From NCBI RefSeq assembly GCF_020889685.1, contig NZ_JACMYO010000066.1:1-40559 (forward strand): DNA of 40,559 nucleotides, given 5' to 3'. A model generated the notes under the pieces. That model did no database searches, was not told where the DNA came from, and saw nothing but the letters and a program-made list of their open reading frames with translations. The position numbers and the translations under genes are program-made. Each line of letters starts with the position of its first letter. Position 1 is the first letter of the stretch. This document shows positions 1 through 8,836 of this stretch, piece by piece. The DNA is from Bradyrhizobium oropedii. GTDB taxonomy: Bacteria; Pseudomonadota; Alphaproteobacteria; Rhizobiales; Xanthobacteraceae.

Positions 1-70
1 GCCGCGGCTTTCGTTGTTGCGGGGGCTCGTTGTTCCGACATCGCCCACCAACCGCCATTCGTGGTTATAG

Positions 71-90
71 GTCCCTGCTTTCGCAGGGAC
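71..90. repeat. short hairpin in intergenic DNA
   Basis: Arms GTCCCTGC (71-78) and GCAGGGAC (83-90) form a perfect 8-bp stem with a 4-nt loop downstream of the rmuC stop. The same outer arm sequence recurs in the palindrome near 7740, so this is probably a fragment of a dispersed repeat family. It could also act as a transcription end for the minus-strand gene, but there is no clear T-tract. Nothing else is visible in 1-195. Confidence 0.4.
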
Positions 91-195
91 GACAAGGGGA
101 GATAACCTTGTTCCCGCCCACGTCCGCCATCACTTAGCTTGACCGGGCGACGGTCAAACCGGGCGATGACACCGAGTTTGTTGCGAAGCTAGCGC

Positions 196-1404
196 CTACT
201 CCCCCGCCTGCAGCTTGCGCGGGGCGGGGAACAGGTCGGTGGCGGCGGGCTTGACGAAGCGCGGCACCTCGATCGGGGTCTCGGACTTGCTGAAGTCGAG
301 TTCTTCGATGCGGCCGGCGCGCTTTTCGATCTTGTCGGCGGAGATCAGGATCTGCCTGACGTCCTCGTTCACCTGGCCGAAGTGATTTTGCAGCTTGAGC
401 ACGCGCTCGCGCAGGCGGCCGAGGTCGTCGCCGAGATGCATCACCTCGTTGCGGATCTGGTCGGCGGCGTCGCGGATGCGGGCGTCCTTCAGGATCTGCT
501 GCATCACCTGGATCGCCAGCATCAAGAGCGAGGGCGACACCAGCACGACGCGGGCGCGATAGGCCTTCTGGATCACGTCGTCGAAGCCGTCATGGATTTC
601 GGCATAGACCGATTCCGAGGGCACGAACATCAGCGCGGTGTCCTGGGTCTCGCCCGGGATCAGGTATTTTTCCGCGATGTCGCTGACATGCTTCAGCACG
701 TCGGCGCGCAGCCGCTGGCAGGCCGATTTGCGCTCCTCGTCGCTGCGCGCATCGTGCAGCGCGGTCATCGCCTCGAGCGGAAACTTGGCGTCGATGCAGA
801 GCGGGCGCTGATCGGGCAGGTACACGACGCAGTCCGGCCGCTTGCCCGTGGTCAGCGTATGCTGGAACGCGAACGAGCCCTTCGGCATGCCGTCCTGGAC
901 GATCGCCTCCATCCGCGCCTGGCCGAAGGCGCCGCGCGATTGCTTGTTGGCGAGCACGTCGCGCAGCGTGGTGACCTGGGTGGTCAGCTCGTTGAGGTTC
1001 TTGTGGGCGTGGTCGATGATGCCGAGCCGCTCGTGCAGCACGCGCAGCGAATCCATCGTGTTGCGGGTCGATTGTTCCATCGATTGGCCGACCCGGTGGG
1101 TCACCGAGTCCAGCCGCTCGTTGACGGCGCGCGCCATCTCGGCCTGGCGGCCGGCCAGCGCCTGCGCCATGGCGTCGACCCGACCGGAGGATTCGCTCTG
1201 GGCCCGCAGCATGTCGGCGAGCCGCTCCTCCAGCTCGTCGGCGCGAATGGCCTGGGCCATCGCGAGTTCCGCGCCGCGCCGGCTGCCGCGTGCGATCACC
1301 ACGGCGATGGCGAACAGCAGGATCAGCGCCAGCGCGCCAAGGCCGATCAGCGCGTCGGAGACACGGACCGGAAGGTCGCCAATCGTGAGGAGAATCTCGT
1401 TCAT
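196..1404 (-). CDS. rmuC: DNA recombination protein RmuC
   Basis: RmuC-family protein of about 402 residues. In E. coli the family limits inversion at short inverted repeats and is thought to have a nuclease-like fold. The sequence shows one N-terminal membrane helix (about residues 16-39), a long Gln/Arg/Glu-rich coiled coil to about residue 155, and then the conserved RmuC core. Core features include 'CIDAKFPLEAM', 'MFVPSESVYAEI' and 'VVLVSPSLLMLAIQVM'. The ATG at 1404 is chosen because the membrane anchor begins right after it. The reading frame stays open to 1581, but that extension would overlap the divergent def gene and lacks family character. The role in recombination is family knowledge; membership is clear from sequence. 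Confidence 0.93.
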   Translation of the reverse strand: MNEILLTIGDLPVRVSDALIGLGALALILLFAIAVVIARGSRRGAELAMAQAIRADELEERLADMLRAQSESSGRVDAMAQALAGRQAEMARAVNERLDSVTHRVGQSMEQSTRNTMDSLRVLHERLGIIDHAHKNLNELTTQVTTLRDVLANKQSRGAFGQARMEAIVQDGMPKGSFAFQHTLTTGKRPDCVVYLPDQRPLCIDAKFPLEAMTALHDARSDEERKSACQRLRADVLKHVSDIAEKYLIPGETQDTALMFVPSESVYAEIHDGFDDVIQKAYRARVVLVSPSLLMLAIQVMQQILKDARIRDAADQIRNEVMHLGDDLGRLRERVLKLQNHFGQVNEDVRQILISADKIEKRAGRIEELDFSKSETPIEVPRFVKPAATDLFPAPRKLQAGE

Positions 1405-1574
1405 GCTGGCCGTTGTAGCCGATTCGGTGCTGGCATCGAACGAAAAGGGAACATTTATGGTAAACACTCCCTTAAATTCCTTGGTTAACGTTGCGTGAAG
1501 AAACGTGGTTAAGGCCGCCTTAACCGGTTCCTGAGCGCATTGACCCCATGAAGTCACCGGCTTAAATCGCCGCC

Positions 1575-2102
1575 ATGGCATTAAGAGAAATCATCATCCT
1601 GCCGGACAAGCAGTTGCGTCTGGTGTCGAAACCGATCGAGAAGGTGACGCCGGAGATCCGCAAGCTCGCCGACGACATGCTCGAGACCATGTATGACGCG
1701 CCTGGCATTGGGCTCGCGGCGATCCAGGTCGCGCAGCCGCTGCGGCTGATCACCATGGACCTCGCCAAGCGCGACGAGAACGGCGAGACCACGCCGCAGC
1801 CGCGGGTGTTCATCAATCCGGAGATCGTTTCGCATTCGGAAGAGCTGTCGGTCTACGAAGAGGGCTGCCTGTCGATCCCCGAATATTACGAGGAGGTCGA
1901 GCGCCCGGCGCGGGTGCGCCTGCGCTTCACCGACCTCGACGGCAAGCTGCATGAGGAGGATGCCGACGGGCTCTACGCCACCTGCATCCAGCACGAGATC
2001 GACCATCTCAACGGCGTGCTGTTCGTGGACTATCTGTCGAAGCTGAAGCGCGACCGCGTCTTCAAGAAATTCGAGAAGGCCGCCAAGCGCGCGGCGGAGT
2101 AG
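1575..2102 (+). CDS. def: peptide deformylase
   Basis: Removes the N-formyl group from the initiator methionine of nascent proteins; a metal-dependent cytosolic hydrolase. All three signature motifs are present in 175 residues: GIGLAAIQV (about 44-52), EGCLSIP with metal ligand Cys98, and HEIDHLNG with His140, Glu141 and His144. Length is normal for a type I enzyme. It is the first gene of def-fmt-truA, so the enzymes that add and remove the formyl group are neighbours. A dispersed repeat separates def from fmt. The C-terminal tail (Lys/Arg/Ala-rich after residue 155) is typical of alphaproteobacterial versions. Confidence 0.97.
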   Translation: MALREIIILPDKQLRLVSKPIEKVTPEIRKLADDMLETMYDAPGIGLAAIQVAQPLRLITMDLAKRDENGETTPQPRVFINPEIVSHSEELSVYEEGCLSIPEYYEEVERPARVRLRFTDLDGKLHEEDADGLYATCIQHEIDHLNGVLFVDYLSKLKRDRVFKKFEKAAKRAAE

Positions 2103-2117
2103 GCGCGGTTGCTTTCA

Positions 2118-2205
2118 CGTCATGGCCGGGCTTGACCCGGCCATCCACGTCTTGCTTCGTTGTGGCCGAAAACGTGGATGCCCGGGACAAGCCCGGGCAT
2201 GACGG
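2118..2205. repeat. dispersed palindromic repeat (def-fmt gap)
   Basis: Two inverted motifs flank a short spacer: 'catggccgggcttgacccgg' and 'gatgcccgggacaagcccgg', with 'atccacgt' and 'acgtggat' inside. I recognise the family from memory of Bradyrhizobium and Rhodopseudomonas genomes, where it occurs in many copies between genes. It can be read through as a spurious peptide on the other strand. It fills most of the 133-nt gap. Confidence 0.7.
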
Positions 2206-2235
2206 AGCACTCAAACTATCATCGAGCCCTGCCTG

Positions 2236-3171
2236 ATGCCTCTCCGCCTGATCTTCATGGGCACGCCCGATTTCGCGGTGCCGACATTGCTGGAACTGGT
2301 AGCGCACGGCCATGAGGTCGTGGCCGTCTACACCCGTGCGCCGAAGCCGGGCGGGCGGCGCGGCCTGCAATTGCAGCCGACACCGGTCGAGCAGGAGGCG
2401 CGCAGGCTCGGCATTCCCGTGCTGACGCCGAAGACGCTGAAGACAGACGAAGCGCTCGACGAGTTTCGCGCGCATGACGCGGATGCCGCCGTCGTCGTCG
2501 CCTATGGCATGATCCTGCCGCAGGCCATCCTCGACGCGCCGAAGCTCGGCTGCTTCAACCTGCATGCCTCGCTGTTGCCGCGCTGGCGCGGCGCCGCGCC
2601 GATCAACCGCGCCATCATGGCGGGTGACGCCGAGAGCGGCGTGATGGTGATGAAGATGGATGTCGGCCTCGACACCGGCGACGTCGCGATGGCCGAGCGG
2701 TTGCCGATCACGGACAGCATGACGGCATCCGACCTGCACGACGCGCTGGCGCCGCTCGGCGCCGATCTGATGGTGCGGGCGATGGGCGGGCTTCAGCGCG
2801 GCGGCTTGCAGTTGACGAAGCAGAGCGAGGACGGCGTCACCTACGCGGCCAAGATCGAGAAGGCCGAGGCGCGGATCGACTGGAAGCTGCCGGCGCACGC
2901 CGTGCTGCGGCACATTCACGGGCTGTCGCCGTTTCCCGGCGCCTGGTGCGAACTCACAGGCGAGGGCGAGCCGGTGCGGCTGAAGATCCTGCGCTGCGAG
3001 CTGGCAAAGGGCGCGGGTGAGGCGGGCGATGTGCTCGACGACAATTTCGCGATCGCCTGCGGCGACGGCGCGGTCCGGATTCTCGAACTGCAGCGCGCCG
3101 GCAAGACGCCGACGAAGGCCGCGGACTTCTTGCGCGGCACGCCGCTGAAGCCGCCTGCGCGGCTCGGCTGA
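2236..3171 (+). CDS. fmt: methionyl-tRNA formyltransferase
   Basis: Transfers a formyl group from 10-formyl-tetrahydrofolate to Met-tRNA(fMet). The 311-residue protein begins with the typical 'LIFMGTPDFAVPTL' and contains the folate-binding/catalytic block 'HASLLPRWRGAAPINRA' (about residues 109-125), including the conserved Asn just before it and Asp of 'DVGLDTGDV'. The C-terminal OB-like domain covers roughly residues 205-311. The stop overlaps the truA start by one base (TGATG), so the two are translationally coupled. The paired location with def is a common bacterial arrangement. Confidence 0.97.
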   Translation: MPLRLIFMGTPDFAVPTLLELVAHGHEVVAVYTRAPKPGGRRGLQLQPTPVEQEARRLGIPVLTPKTLKTDEALDEFRAHDADAAVVVAYGMILPQAILDAPKLGCFNLHASLLPRWRGAAPINRAIMAGDAESGVMVMKMDVGLDTGDVAMAERLPITDSMTASDLHDALAPLGADLMVRAMGGLQRGGLQLTKQSEDGVTYAAKIEKAEARIDWKLPAHAVLRHIHGLSPFPGAWCELTGEGEPVRLKILRCELAKGAGEAGDVLDDNFAIACGDGAVRILELQRAGKTPTKAADFLRGTPLKPPARLG

Positions 3172-3908
3172 TGCCCCGCTACAAGCTCACCATCGAATAT
3201 GACGGCACGCCGTTCTCCGGCTGGCAGATCCAGGACACCGCGCCGACCGTGCAGGGTGCACTGGAGACCGCGGTCAAGGCGATCTGCGGCGAGGATGTGC
3301 GTGTCCATGGCGCGGGGCGTACCGACGCCGGCGTGCACGCGCGCGGCCAGGTCGCCCATTGCGACATTGCCAAGCAATTTCCGCGCGGCCGCTTCCGCGA
3401 CGGGCTGAACGCGCATCTACGGCCCAATCCGATCGCCGTGCTTGCGGCCGATATCGTGCCCGACGATTTCGAGGCGCGGTTCTCGGCGATCAAGCGGCAT
3501 TATCTCTATCGCATCACCAATACCCGTGCGAACCTCGCGCTGGACATCGGCCGGGTCTGGCGCGTGCCGCGCGCGCTCGATGCCGGCGCGATGCACGAGG
3601 CCGCGCAGCGCTTGCTCGGCAAGCACGATTTCACCACCTTCCGCGACACCGAGTGCCAGGCCAAGTCGCCGGAGAAGACGCTCGACCAGCTCGACGTCAC
3701 CCGCGAGGGCGACGCCATCAGCATCGTGACGTCGGCGCGCTCGTTCCTGCACAGCCAGGTGCGCTCGATGGTGGGATCGCTGGTTTGGGTCGGCGAAGGG
3801 CGCTGGAGCGCGGATGATCTTTTCGCCGCACTCGCCGCCCGCAACCGCGCCGCCTGCGGCCCCGTCGCGCCGCCGGACGGGCTCTATCTGATGCGGGTGG
3901 ATTATTAA
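3171..3908 (+). CDS. truA: tRNA pseudouridine(38-40) synthase
   Basis: Isomerises uridines 38-40 in the anticodon arm of tRNAs. The 245-residue protein opens with 'YKLTIEYDGTPFSGWQ'. It carries the catalytic motif 'GAGRTDAGVHARGQVAH' (Asp near residue 52) and the second-half motif 'FTTFRDTECQAKSP', followed by 'FLHSQVRSMVGSLVWVG'. Length and order of motifs are normal. It is the last gene of the def-fmt-truA unit and converges on dapE. The 63-nt gap has no strong terminator that I can see. Confidence 0.97.
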   Translation: MPRYKLTIEYDGTPFSGWQIQDTAPTVQGALETAVKAICGEDVRVHGAGRTDAGVHARGQVAHCDIAKQFPRGRFRDGLNAHLRPNPIAVLAADIVPDDFEARFSAIKRHYLYRITNTRANLALDIGRVWRVPRALDAGAMHEAAQRLLGKHDFTTFRDTECQAKSPEKTLDQLDVTREGDAISIVTSARSFLHSQVRSMVGSLVWVGEGRWSADDLFAALAARNRAACGPVAPPDGLYLMRVDY

Positions 3909-3971
3909 GCGCTACAATCCCTACTGTGCATGGGGTTGTTTTCGATATTTTTGTCTGGCCGCGCGGCTGGA

Positions 3972-5126
3972 CTATGCAAAATACCTGTCCAGCACGCCGC
4001 GATAGATCTTCGTCAGCTTCTCGAGGTCAGCCACCGGCGTGCGCTCGTCGATCTGGTGCATGGTCTGGCCGACCAGGCCGAATTCGATCACCGGGCAATA
4101 GCTCGAGATGAAGCGCGCATCCGAGGTGCCGCCCGAGGTGGAGAGCTCCGGCTTGCGGCCGGTGATCTCCTCGATCGCGGCGACCGCGAGATCGGTGAAC
4201 GGGCCGGGCTGGGTGACGAACACGTTGGAGTTCGACGGCATCCAGTCGATGTGGGCGCGGATGCGGTTGCCGCAGGCCTTCACCAGCCGCTCGTCGATCA
4301 GCTGCCGCAGGCTCTCCTGGGTGTGATTGTCGTTGTAGCGGATGTTGAACTTCGCCCGCGCCTGGCCGGGGATCACGTTGCTCGCGGCGTTGCCGACATC
4401 GACCGTGGTGAATTCGAGGTTGCTGGCCTGGAATTGCGCGCTGCCGTGATCGAGGGGCTCGTCGCTCAGCGCCACGATCAGCCGCGAGATATCAGGCACC
4501 GGGTTCGAGGCGCGGTGCGGATAGGCGACGTGGCCCTGCACGCCGTCGACAATCAGCGTGCCGGACTGCGAGCCGCGCCGGCCGATCTTGATCATGTCGC
4601 CGAGCACCTCGACATTCGACGGCTCGCCGAGCACGCAATGGTCGAACTTCTCGCCGCGCTCGACGCACCATTTCAACAGCTTGACGGTGCCGTTGATCGA
4701 GACGTCTTCCTCGTCGCCGGTGATCAGGAAGGAGATCGAGCCGTTCGCTTTGCCACCATGTTCGCTGAGATATTGCAGCACGGCGGCGACGCTGCAGGCG
4801 ATGCCGCCCTTCATGTCGACGGCGCCGCGGCCGTAGAGATAGCCGTCCTTCACCTCGCCCGAGAACGCGCCCAGCGTCCACGCGGCTTCATCGCCGGGCG
4901 GCACCACGTCGGTGTGACCGGCAAAGGTGATGTGCGGCGCCGAGGAGCCGATGCGGGCATAGAGATTGTCGACATCGGCGGTGCCGGGCTCCGAGAACGT
5001 CACGCGGTGGACGTCGAAGCCTGCGGCCTTCAGCAAATTTTCGAGAACGCCAAGCGCGCCTGCGTCGGCCGGGGTGACCGAGGGGCAGCGGACGAGATCA
5101 CGGGTAATCGAGACGGCATCATTCAT
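3972..5126 (-). CDS. dapE: succinyl-diaminopimelate desuccinylase
   Basis: Hydrolyses N-succinyl-L,L-diaminopimelate to L,L-diaminopimelate and succinate in lysine and peptidoglycan precursor synthesis. It is an M20-family dinuclear zinc enzyme of 384 residues. Visible motifs are 'FAGHTDVVPPGD' with the first zinc His, 'GRGAVDMKGG' with the bridging Asp, 'TGDEEDVSINGT' with the catalytic Glu pair, and 'STSGGTSDARF' near the C-terminus. It lies downstream of dapD on the same strand with one DUF805 gene between, so two of the succinylase-branch steps are encoded together. Confidence 0.96.
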   Translation of the reverse strand: MNDAVSITRDLVRCPSVTPADAGALGVLENLLKAAGFDVHRVTFSEPGTADVDNLYARIGSSAPHITFAGHTDVVPPGDEAAWTLGAFSGEVKDGYLYGRGAVDMKGGIACSVAAVLQYLSEHGGKANGSISFLITGDEEDVSINGTVKLLKWCVERGEKFDHCVLGEPSNVEVLGDMIKIGRRGSQSGTLIVDGVQGHVAYPHRASNPVPDISRLIVALSDEPLDHGSAQFQASNLEFTTVDVGNAASNVIPGQARAKFNIRYNDNHTQESLRQLIDERLVKACGNRIRAHIDWMPSNSNVFVTQPGPFTDLAVAAIEEITGRKPELSTSGGTSDARFISSYCPVIEFGLVGQTMHQIDERTPVADLEKLTKIYRGVLDRYFA

Positions 5127-5143
5127 GGGCCTCGCTTACCACG

Positions 5144-5764
5144 TCACAGCGCGGGTGGACCAGCTTTGTGCGGCACGATATCGAGCTCGCTTTGCTGATC
5201 CCAGCCTTGCGTGGAGCGCGACCCGGTGCCGCAGCTACCTCCGCGGCTCACATGGGTTTTGCCCAACGGATTGGGACCGTAGCGATTGGGGTAGGAGGTG
5301 CCGCGCAGCAACGCGAGCTCAATGAAGCCCCAGATATAGAGCACGAACATGATCGCGCCCGCGGCCATCGCCCAATAGGATTCATCGGAAAGCCGGTCGG
5401 AGAACTGGCTCATGAGGCCGGGGATCGCGAAGAACGGGACCATCCACCAGCCGCTCCTATCGCGGTCGTGCAGGCGCTTGATCGAGACAGCGACATAGAC
5501 CCAGACGAACAGCACCGTTCCGCTGGCCTTGGCCACCAGCTTCGGCAATCCGGCCCAGCTCAGCGATTTGTAGCTGTCCGGGTCGAAGGCCCGGAAGATG
5601 TCGTCGACATTGAAGCCGAACGACCCGCCCTTGCCGGCAAGGCCGGTCAAAATCACGAACAGGGCCAGGAACATCATCCAGCAGACGATGATCAGTCCCG
5701 CCAGCCAGAACCTGGCCCGGTTGACGCGGCCCTTGAAGCCGAACAGGTAATTGGCCCAGTCCAT
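5144..5764 (-). CDS. DUF805 family membrane protein
   Basis: About 206 residues with four predicted membrane helices and the DUF805 start 'YLFGFKGRVNRARFWLAG'. A second family feature is 'VSIKRLHDRDRSGWW', where the Arg-Leu-His-Asp-Arg run is conserved. Members are inner-membrane proteins without an assigned activity. The ATG at 5764 is chosen because the DUF805 core begins within five residues; the frame upstream runs into a dispersed repeat. It sits 17 nt upstream of dapE and 243 nt downstream of dapD, so it may be co-transcribed with both, but nothing in it suggests a lysine-pathway role. Confidence 0.85.
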   Translation of the reverse strand: MDWANYLFGFKGRVNRARFWLAGLIIVCWMMFLALFVILTGLAGKGGSFGFNVDDIFRAFDPDSYKSLSWAGLPKLVAKASGTVLFVWVYVAVSIKRLHDRDRSGWWMVPFFAIPGLMSQFSDRLSDESYWAMAAGAIMFVLYIWGFIELALLRGTSYPNRYGPNPLGKTHVSRGGSCGTGSRSTQGWDQQSELDIVPHKAGPPAL

Positions 5765-5842
5765 GAAAAAACTCCGGGCAGCGGCAATTATTCGCGGCCC
5801 GAAGTTTTGTCGTTTTGGAGAGGTGCTTGGTTCGATGTTGGA

Positions 5843-5980
5843 CCCGTCATCCCCGCGCAACGGCTTCGCCGTTGTCGCTGGAGGTGCGAGCCCTTGCGAG
5901 CCTCGAAGGATGAATCGGCCACCAGCCTAGCCGTCGACCCTTCGAGGGCCGCTGAAGAAGCGGCCACCTCAGGGTGACGG
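5843..5980. repeat. dispersed repeat (DUF805-dapD gap)
   Basis: The element opens with 'cccgtcatccccgcgcaacg', contains 'gagcccttgcgagcctcgaa' and 'cccttcgagggccgc', and closes with 'cacctcagggtgacgg', so the ends are imperfect inverted copies. I recognise the sequence as a multi-copy intergenic family of Bradyrhizobium-type genomes. It may act as a transcription attenuator between dapD and DUF805; that is inference. Confidence 0.65.
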
Positions 5981-6007
5981 TGATGGACTGTTGCCGCGGA
6001 AGACCGA

Positions 6008-6853
<846 letters not shown>

Positions 6854-6972
6854 CGGGACAATCCTTGGGCGTATCGAGGATATAACGGGAATTTTGCAGG
6901 GCGTTTTCGGAATTTGGGGCATGAGAGTCAAGGCAAACTCGGCCGTCGTTCGGCGAGCGATCTCTCTCCTCC

Positions 6973-7016
6973 GTCGTCCCGGCCTAGTGCGCAATTGCGC
7001 ACGGGGCCGGGACGAC
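6973..7016. repeat. 44-bp near-perfect palindrome with TGCGCAATTGCGCA core
   Basis: Outer arms GTCGTCCCGGCC (6973-6984) and GGCCGGGACGAC (7005-7016) are exact inverse complements. The core TGCGCAATTGCGCA (6988-7001) is itself a perfect palindrome, and the two 3-nt joints (TAG, CGG) are the only unpaired parts. It lies between the HAD phosphatase and dapD. A second member of the family is at 7737-7776, so this is a repeated element rather than a private operator. Confidence 0.85.
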
Positions 7017-7027
7017 GTATGGAGGGA

Positions 7028-7720
7028 TCAGGGCTTCAGCCGCTGCAAGAACCCGGTCAGATCATCCGTGACATGGTCGACATAAGCGGCGTCGCGGCCT
7101 TCGAGCTCCCAGGTCTCGCGCACCACCTCCTGGCTGCCGTCGGGCACCACCAGCACCGTGGTCATGCCGAGGTCGTGCGGCACCACCAGATTGCGCGCGA
7201 GGTCCTCGAACATCGCAGCCTTCGCCGGATCGACGTCGTGCAGCTTCAGGAACTTCTGGTAGGTCTGCGGCGCCGGTTTCGGTTCGAGATCGGCGGCGAT
7301 GATGTCGAACACGCCGTCGAAATGGTGGCCGATGCCGAGCCGGCCCAGCACTGCATCGACATGATCGACCGAGCCGTTGGTCAGGATCAGCTTGCGCCCC
7401 GGCAGCTTGGCGATCGCAGCGCCCATCGCCGGATTCGGCTGCAGCGGCGAGTGGTCGATCTTGTGCACATAGGCGAGATAGTCGTCGGCCTGCACGCCGT
7501 GCTCGGTCATCATGCCGCGCATCGTGGTGCCGTAGCGCAGGTAATAGTCCTTCTGCAGCCGCCGCGCTTCCTCGGGCGAGATTTTCAACCAGTTGCCGAC
7601 GAACTCGCCGATCCGTGCATCGACCTGCTGCCACAGATTGACGTGATGCGGGTACAGCGTGTTGTCGAGGTCGAACACCCAGGTCTCGATATGGCCGAAG
7701 CTGCGGGGAGTTTTAGTCAT
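7028..7720 (-). CDS. HAD-superfamily pyrimidine 5'-nucleotidase-like phosphatase
   Basis: A 230-residue haloacid-dehalogenase-type hydrolase. Motif I is 'WVFDLDNTLYP' with nucleophile Asp17 and general acid Asp19. Motif II is 'LILTNGS', the conserved Lys is probably in 'LEPKPAPQTY', and the acidic motif is 'AMFEDLARN'. The helical cap between motifs I and II ('DARIGEFVGNWLKI...') resembles the pyrimidine 5'-nucleotidase (SDT1/PpnS-like) group, so a nucleoside monophosphate is the likely substrate; that assignment is inference. The ATG at 7720 is preferred because motif I follows directly. It lies downstream of argB and the DUF1036 gene, separated by a palindromic repeat. Confidence 0.85.
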   Translation of the reverse strand: MTKTPRSFGHIETWVFDLDNTLYPHHVNLWQQVDARIGEFVGNWLKISPEEARRLQKDYYLRYGTTMRGMMTEHGVQADDYLAYVHKIDHSPLQPNPAMGAAIAKLPGRKLILTNGSVDHVDAVLGRLGIGHHFDGVFDIIAADLEPKPAPQTYQKFLKLHDVDPAKAAMFEDLARNLVVPHDLGMTTVLVVPDGSQEVVRETWELEGRDAAYVDHVTDDLTGFLQRLKP

Positions 7721-7736
7721 GGCTATCTCCACGGGG

Positions 7737-7776
7737 CGTCCCTGCCTGGTGCGCAATTGTGCACTAGGCAGGGACG
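7737..7776. repeat. palindromic repeat, second copy of the TGCGCAATT family
   Basis: Outer arms CGTCCCTGCCT and AGGCAGGGACG enclose TGCGCAATTGTGCA, one base different from the core at 6988-7001. Joint bases and arm edges differ (GTCCCTGC here, GTCCCGGC there) while pairing is kept, so changes in the two arms are compensatory. It fills the gap between the DUF1036 gene and the HAD gene. Confidence 0.8.
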
Positions 7777-7789
7777 ACGAAAGAAATCA

Positions 7790-8836
7790 TCACGGCACCG
7801 CAAAGCGCAGCGTCTTGCCGCCGCTGGTCATGTCGACGGTGGTGAAACCGAGCGCGGTGAGGCCGCGAGTAGCACAGTCGCCCTGCTCGTTGACCTCGAA
7901 CTTGCTGTCGCGGGTGCAGAGTTGCACCCCGCCGCCCCAGTTCAGCGGCTTGTCCTTGATGCGAATGGCGCGATTGTCGCTGTCGACCGCTTCCGCGAAG
8001 GAATAGATCTGCTTCGGCGTGCCTGACACGTCGGGATGCAGGCACTTGCCGGGATCGATCCGATACCAGCCGCGGCTGGTCACCACCTTGCCGTCGTCGG
8101 TCGCAACCGCGGCCATCACCTTGTGCGGCGTGTCGTTGCACCAGGTCAGGCCCGTCGCCGACGGCTTCTGCACGGCGTCGACCATGGTGGTGAAGAAGTT
8201 CGGCGACTGCACGATGTCGCTGGCGAGCCCGCGGCTCCTGAGGAATGCCGATAGCGCGCTCTGGGTCTTCGGCCCGTCGACGCCGTCGATTGGCGCGGCG
8301 TCGTAGCCCGCGATCACCAGCAGGCGCTGGATGCCGGCGAGCCGCGCCTGCTCGTCGTCATACTCGCTGTCCTCGGCGAGATAGGCGACGAGGTTGCCGT
8401 CATCGGTCTGCGTCGGTGTGATCTGGGTGAATTGCGCGGGCGTCTGGCCGGAGCGGCATTGCCGCGCGGCGGCGATCACGAAATTGTCCTGCGCGACGCA
8501 GAGCGTGTCGGTGCCGTTCTGCGGGATCGGCGATGCGCCGTAAACGCCGAGCGCCCGGGCATTGAGCAGTACGCGGTCGGCGCTGAGCGCGCCCTGCACC
8601 ACGACCCGGCAGGTCGCCGGATCGATGCGGAACCAGCCGCGCGTCGCGGTGGCGGCCTTGTCGTCGATGCCGATCGCGGCCTCGATCACATAGCTCATGC
8701 GGTTGCAGAGCTTCAGGTCGGCACGCGCCGGCGCCGACGAGAACAGGAACGACATCAGCGCGGCCGGCAGCGACATTGCGAGCCGTGCCGCCGGCGACCG
8801 GCGAGGGATCCTCGCCGTGTGTCCCGCGTCTGCCAT
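7790..8836 (-). CDS. exported protein with two DUF1036 domains around a peptidoglycan-binding-like segment
   Basis: A 348-residue protein with a signal peptide (hydrophobic run about 17-35, 'SAPARA' before the mature start). It has a DUF1036-type domain at about 40-130 ('LKLCNRMSYVIEAAIG', 'TRGWFRIDPATCRV') and a short helical segment at about 175-215 ('GYDAAPIDGVDGPKTQSAL') resembling the PG_binding_1 repeat. A second DUF1036 domain spans about 235-348 ('TWCNDTPHKVMAAVAT', 'SRGWYRIDPGKC'). DUF1036 function is unknown. The start overlaps the argB stop by one base (TAATG), so it is translated from the argB message. A cell-wall-associated role is inferred from the middle segment. Confidence 0.82.
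   Translation of the reverse strand: MADAGHTARIPRRSPAARLAMSLPAALMSFLFSSAPARADLKLCNRMSYVIEAAIGIDDKAATATRGWFRIDPATCRVVVQGALSADRVLLNARALGVYGASPIPQNGTDTLCVAQDNFVIAAARQCRSGQTPAQFTQITPTQTDDGNLVAYLAEDSEYDDEQARLAGIQRLLVIAGYDAAPIDGVDGPKTQSALSAFLRSRGLASDIVQSPNFFTTMVDAVQKPSATGLTWCNDTPHKVMAAVATDDGKVVTSRGWYRIDPGKCLHPDVSGTPKQIYSFAEAVDSDNRAIRIKDKPLNWGGGVQLCTRDSKFEVNEQGDCATRGLTALGFTTVDMTSGGKTLRFAVP

Noticed and set aside
3930..5198. A plus-strand open frame of about 420 codons over dapE
   Set aside because: It is the mirror image of dapE, which has all zinc and catalytic motifs. The plus-strand translation is His/Arg/Ala-rich and lacks a ribosome-binding site.
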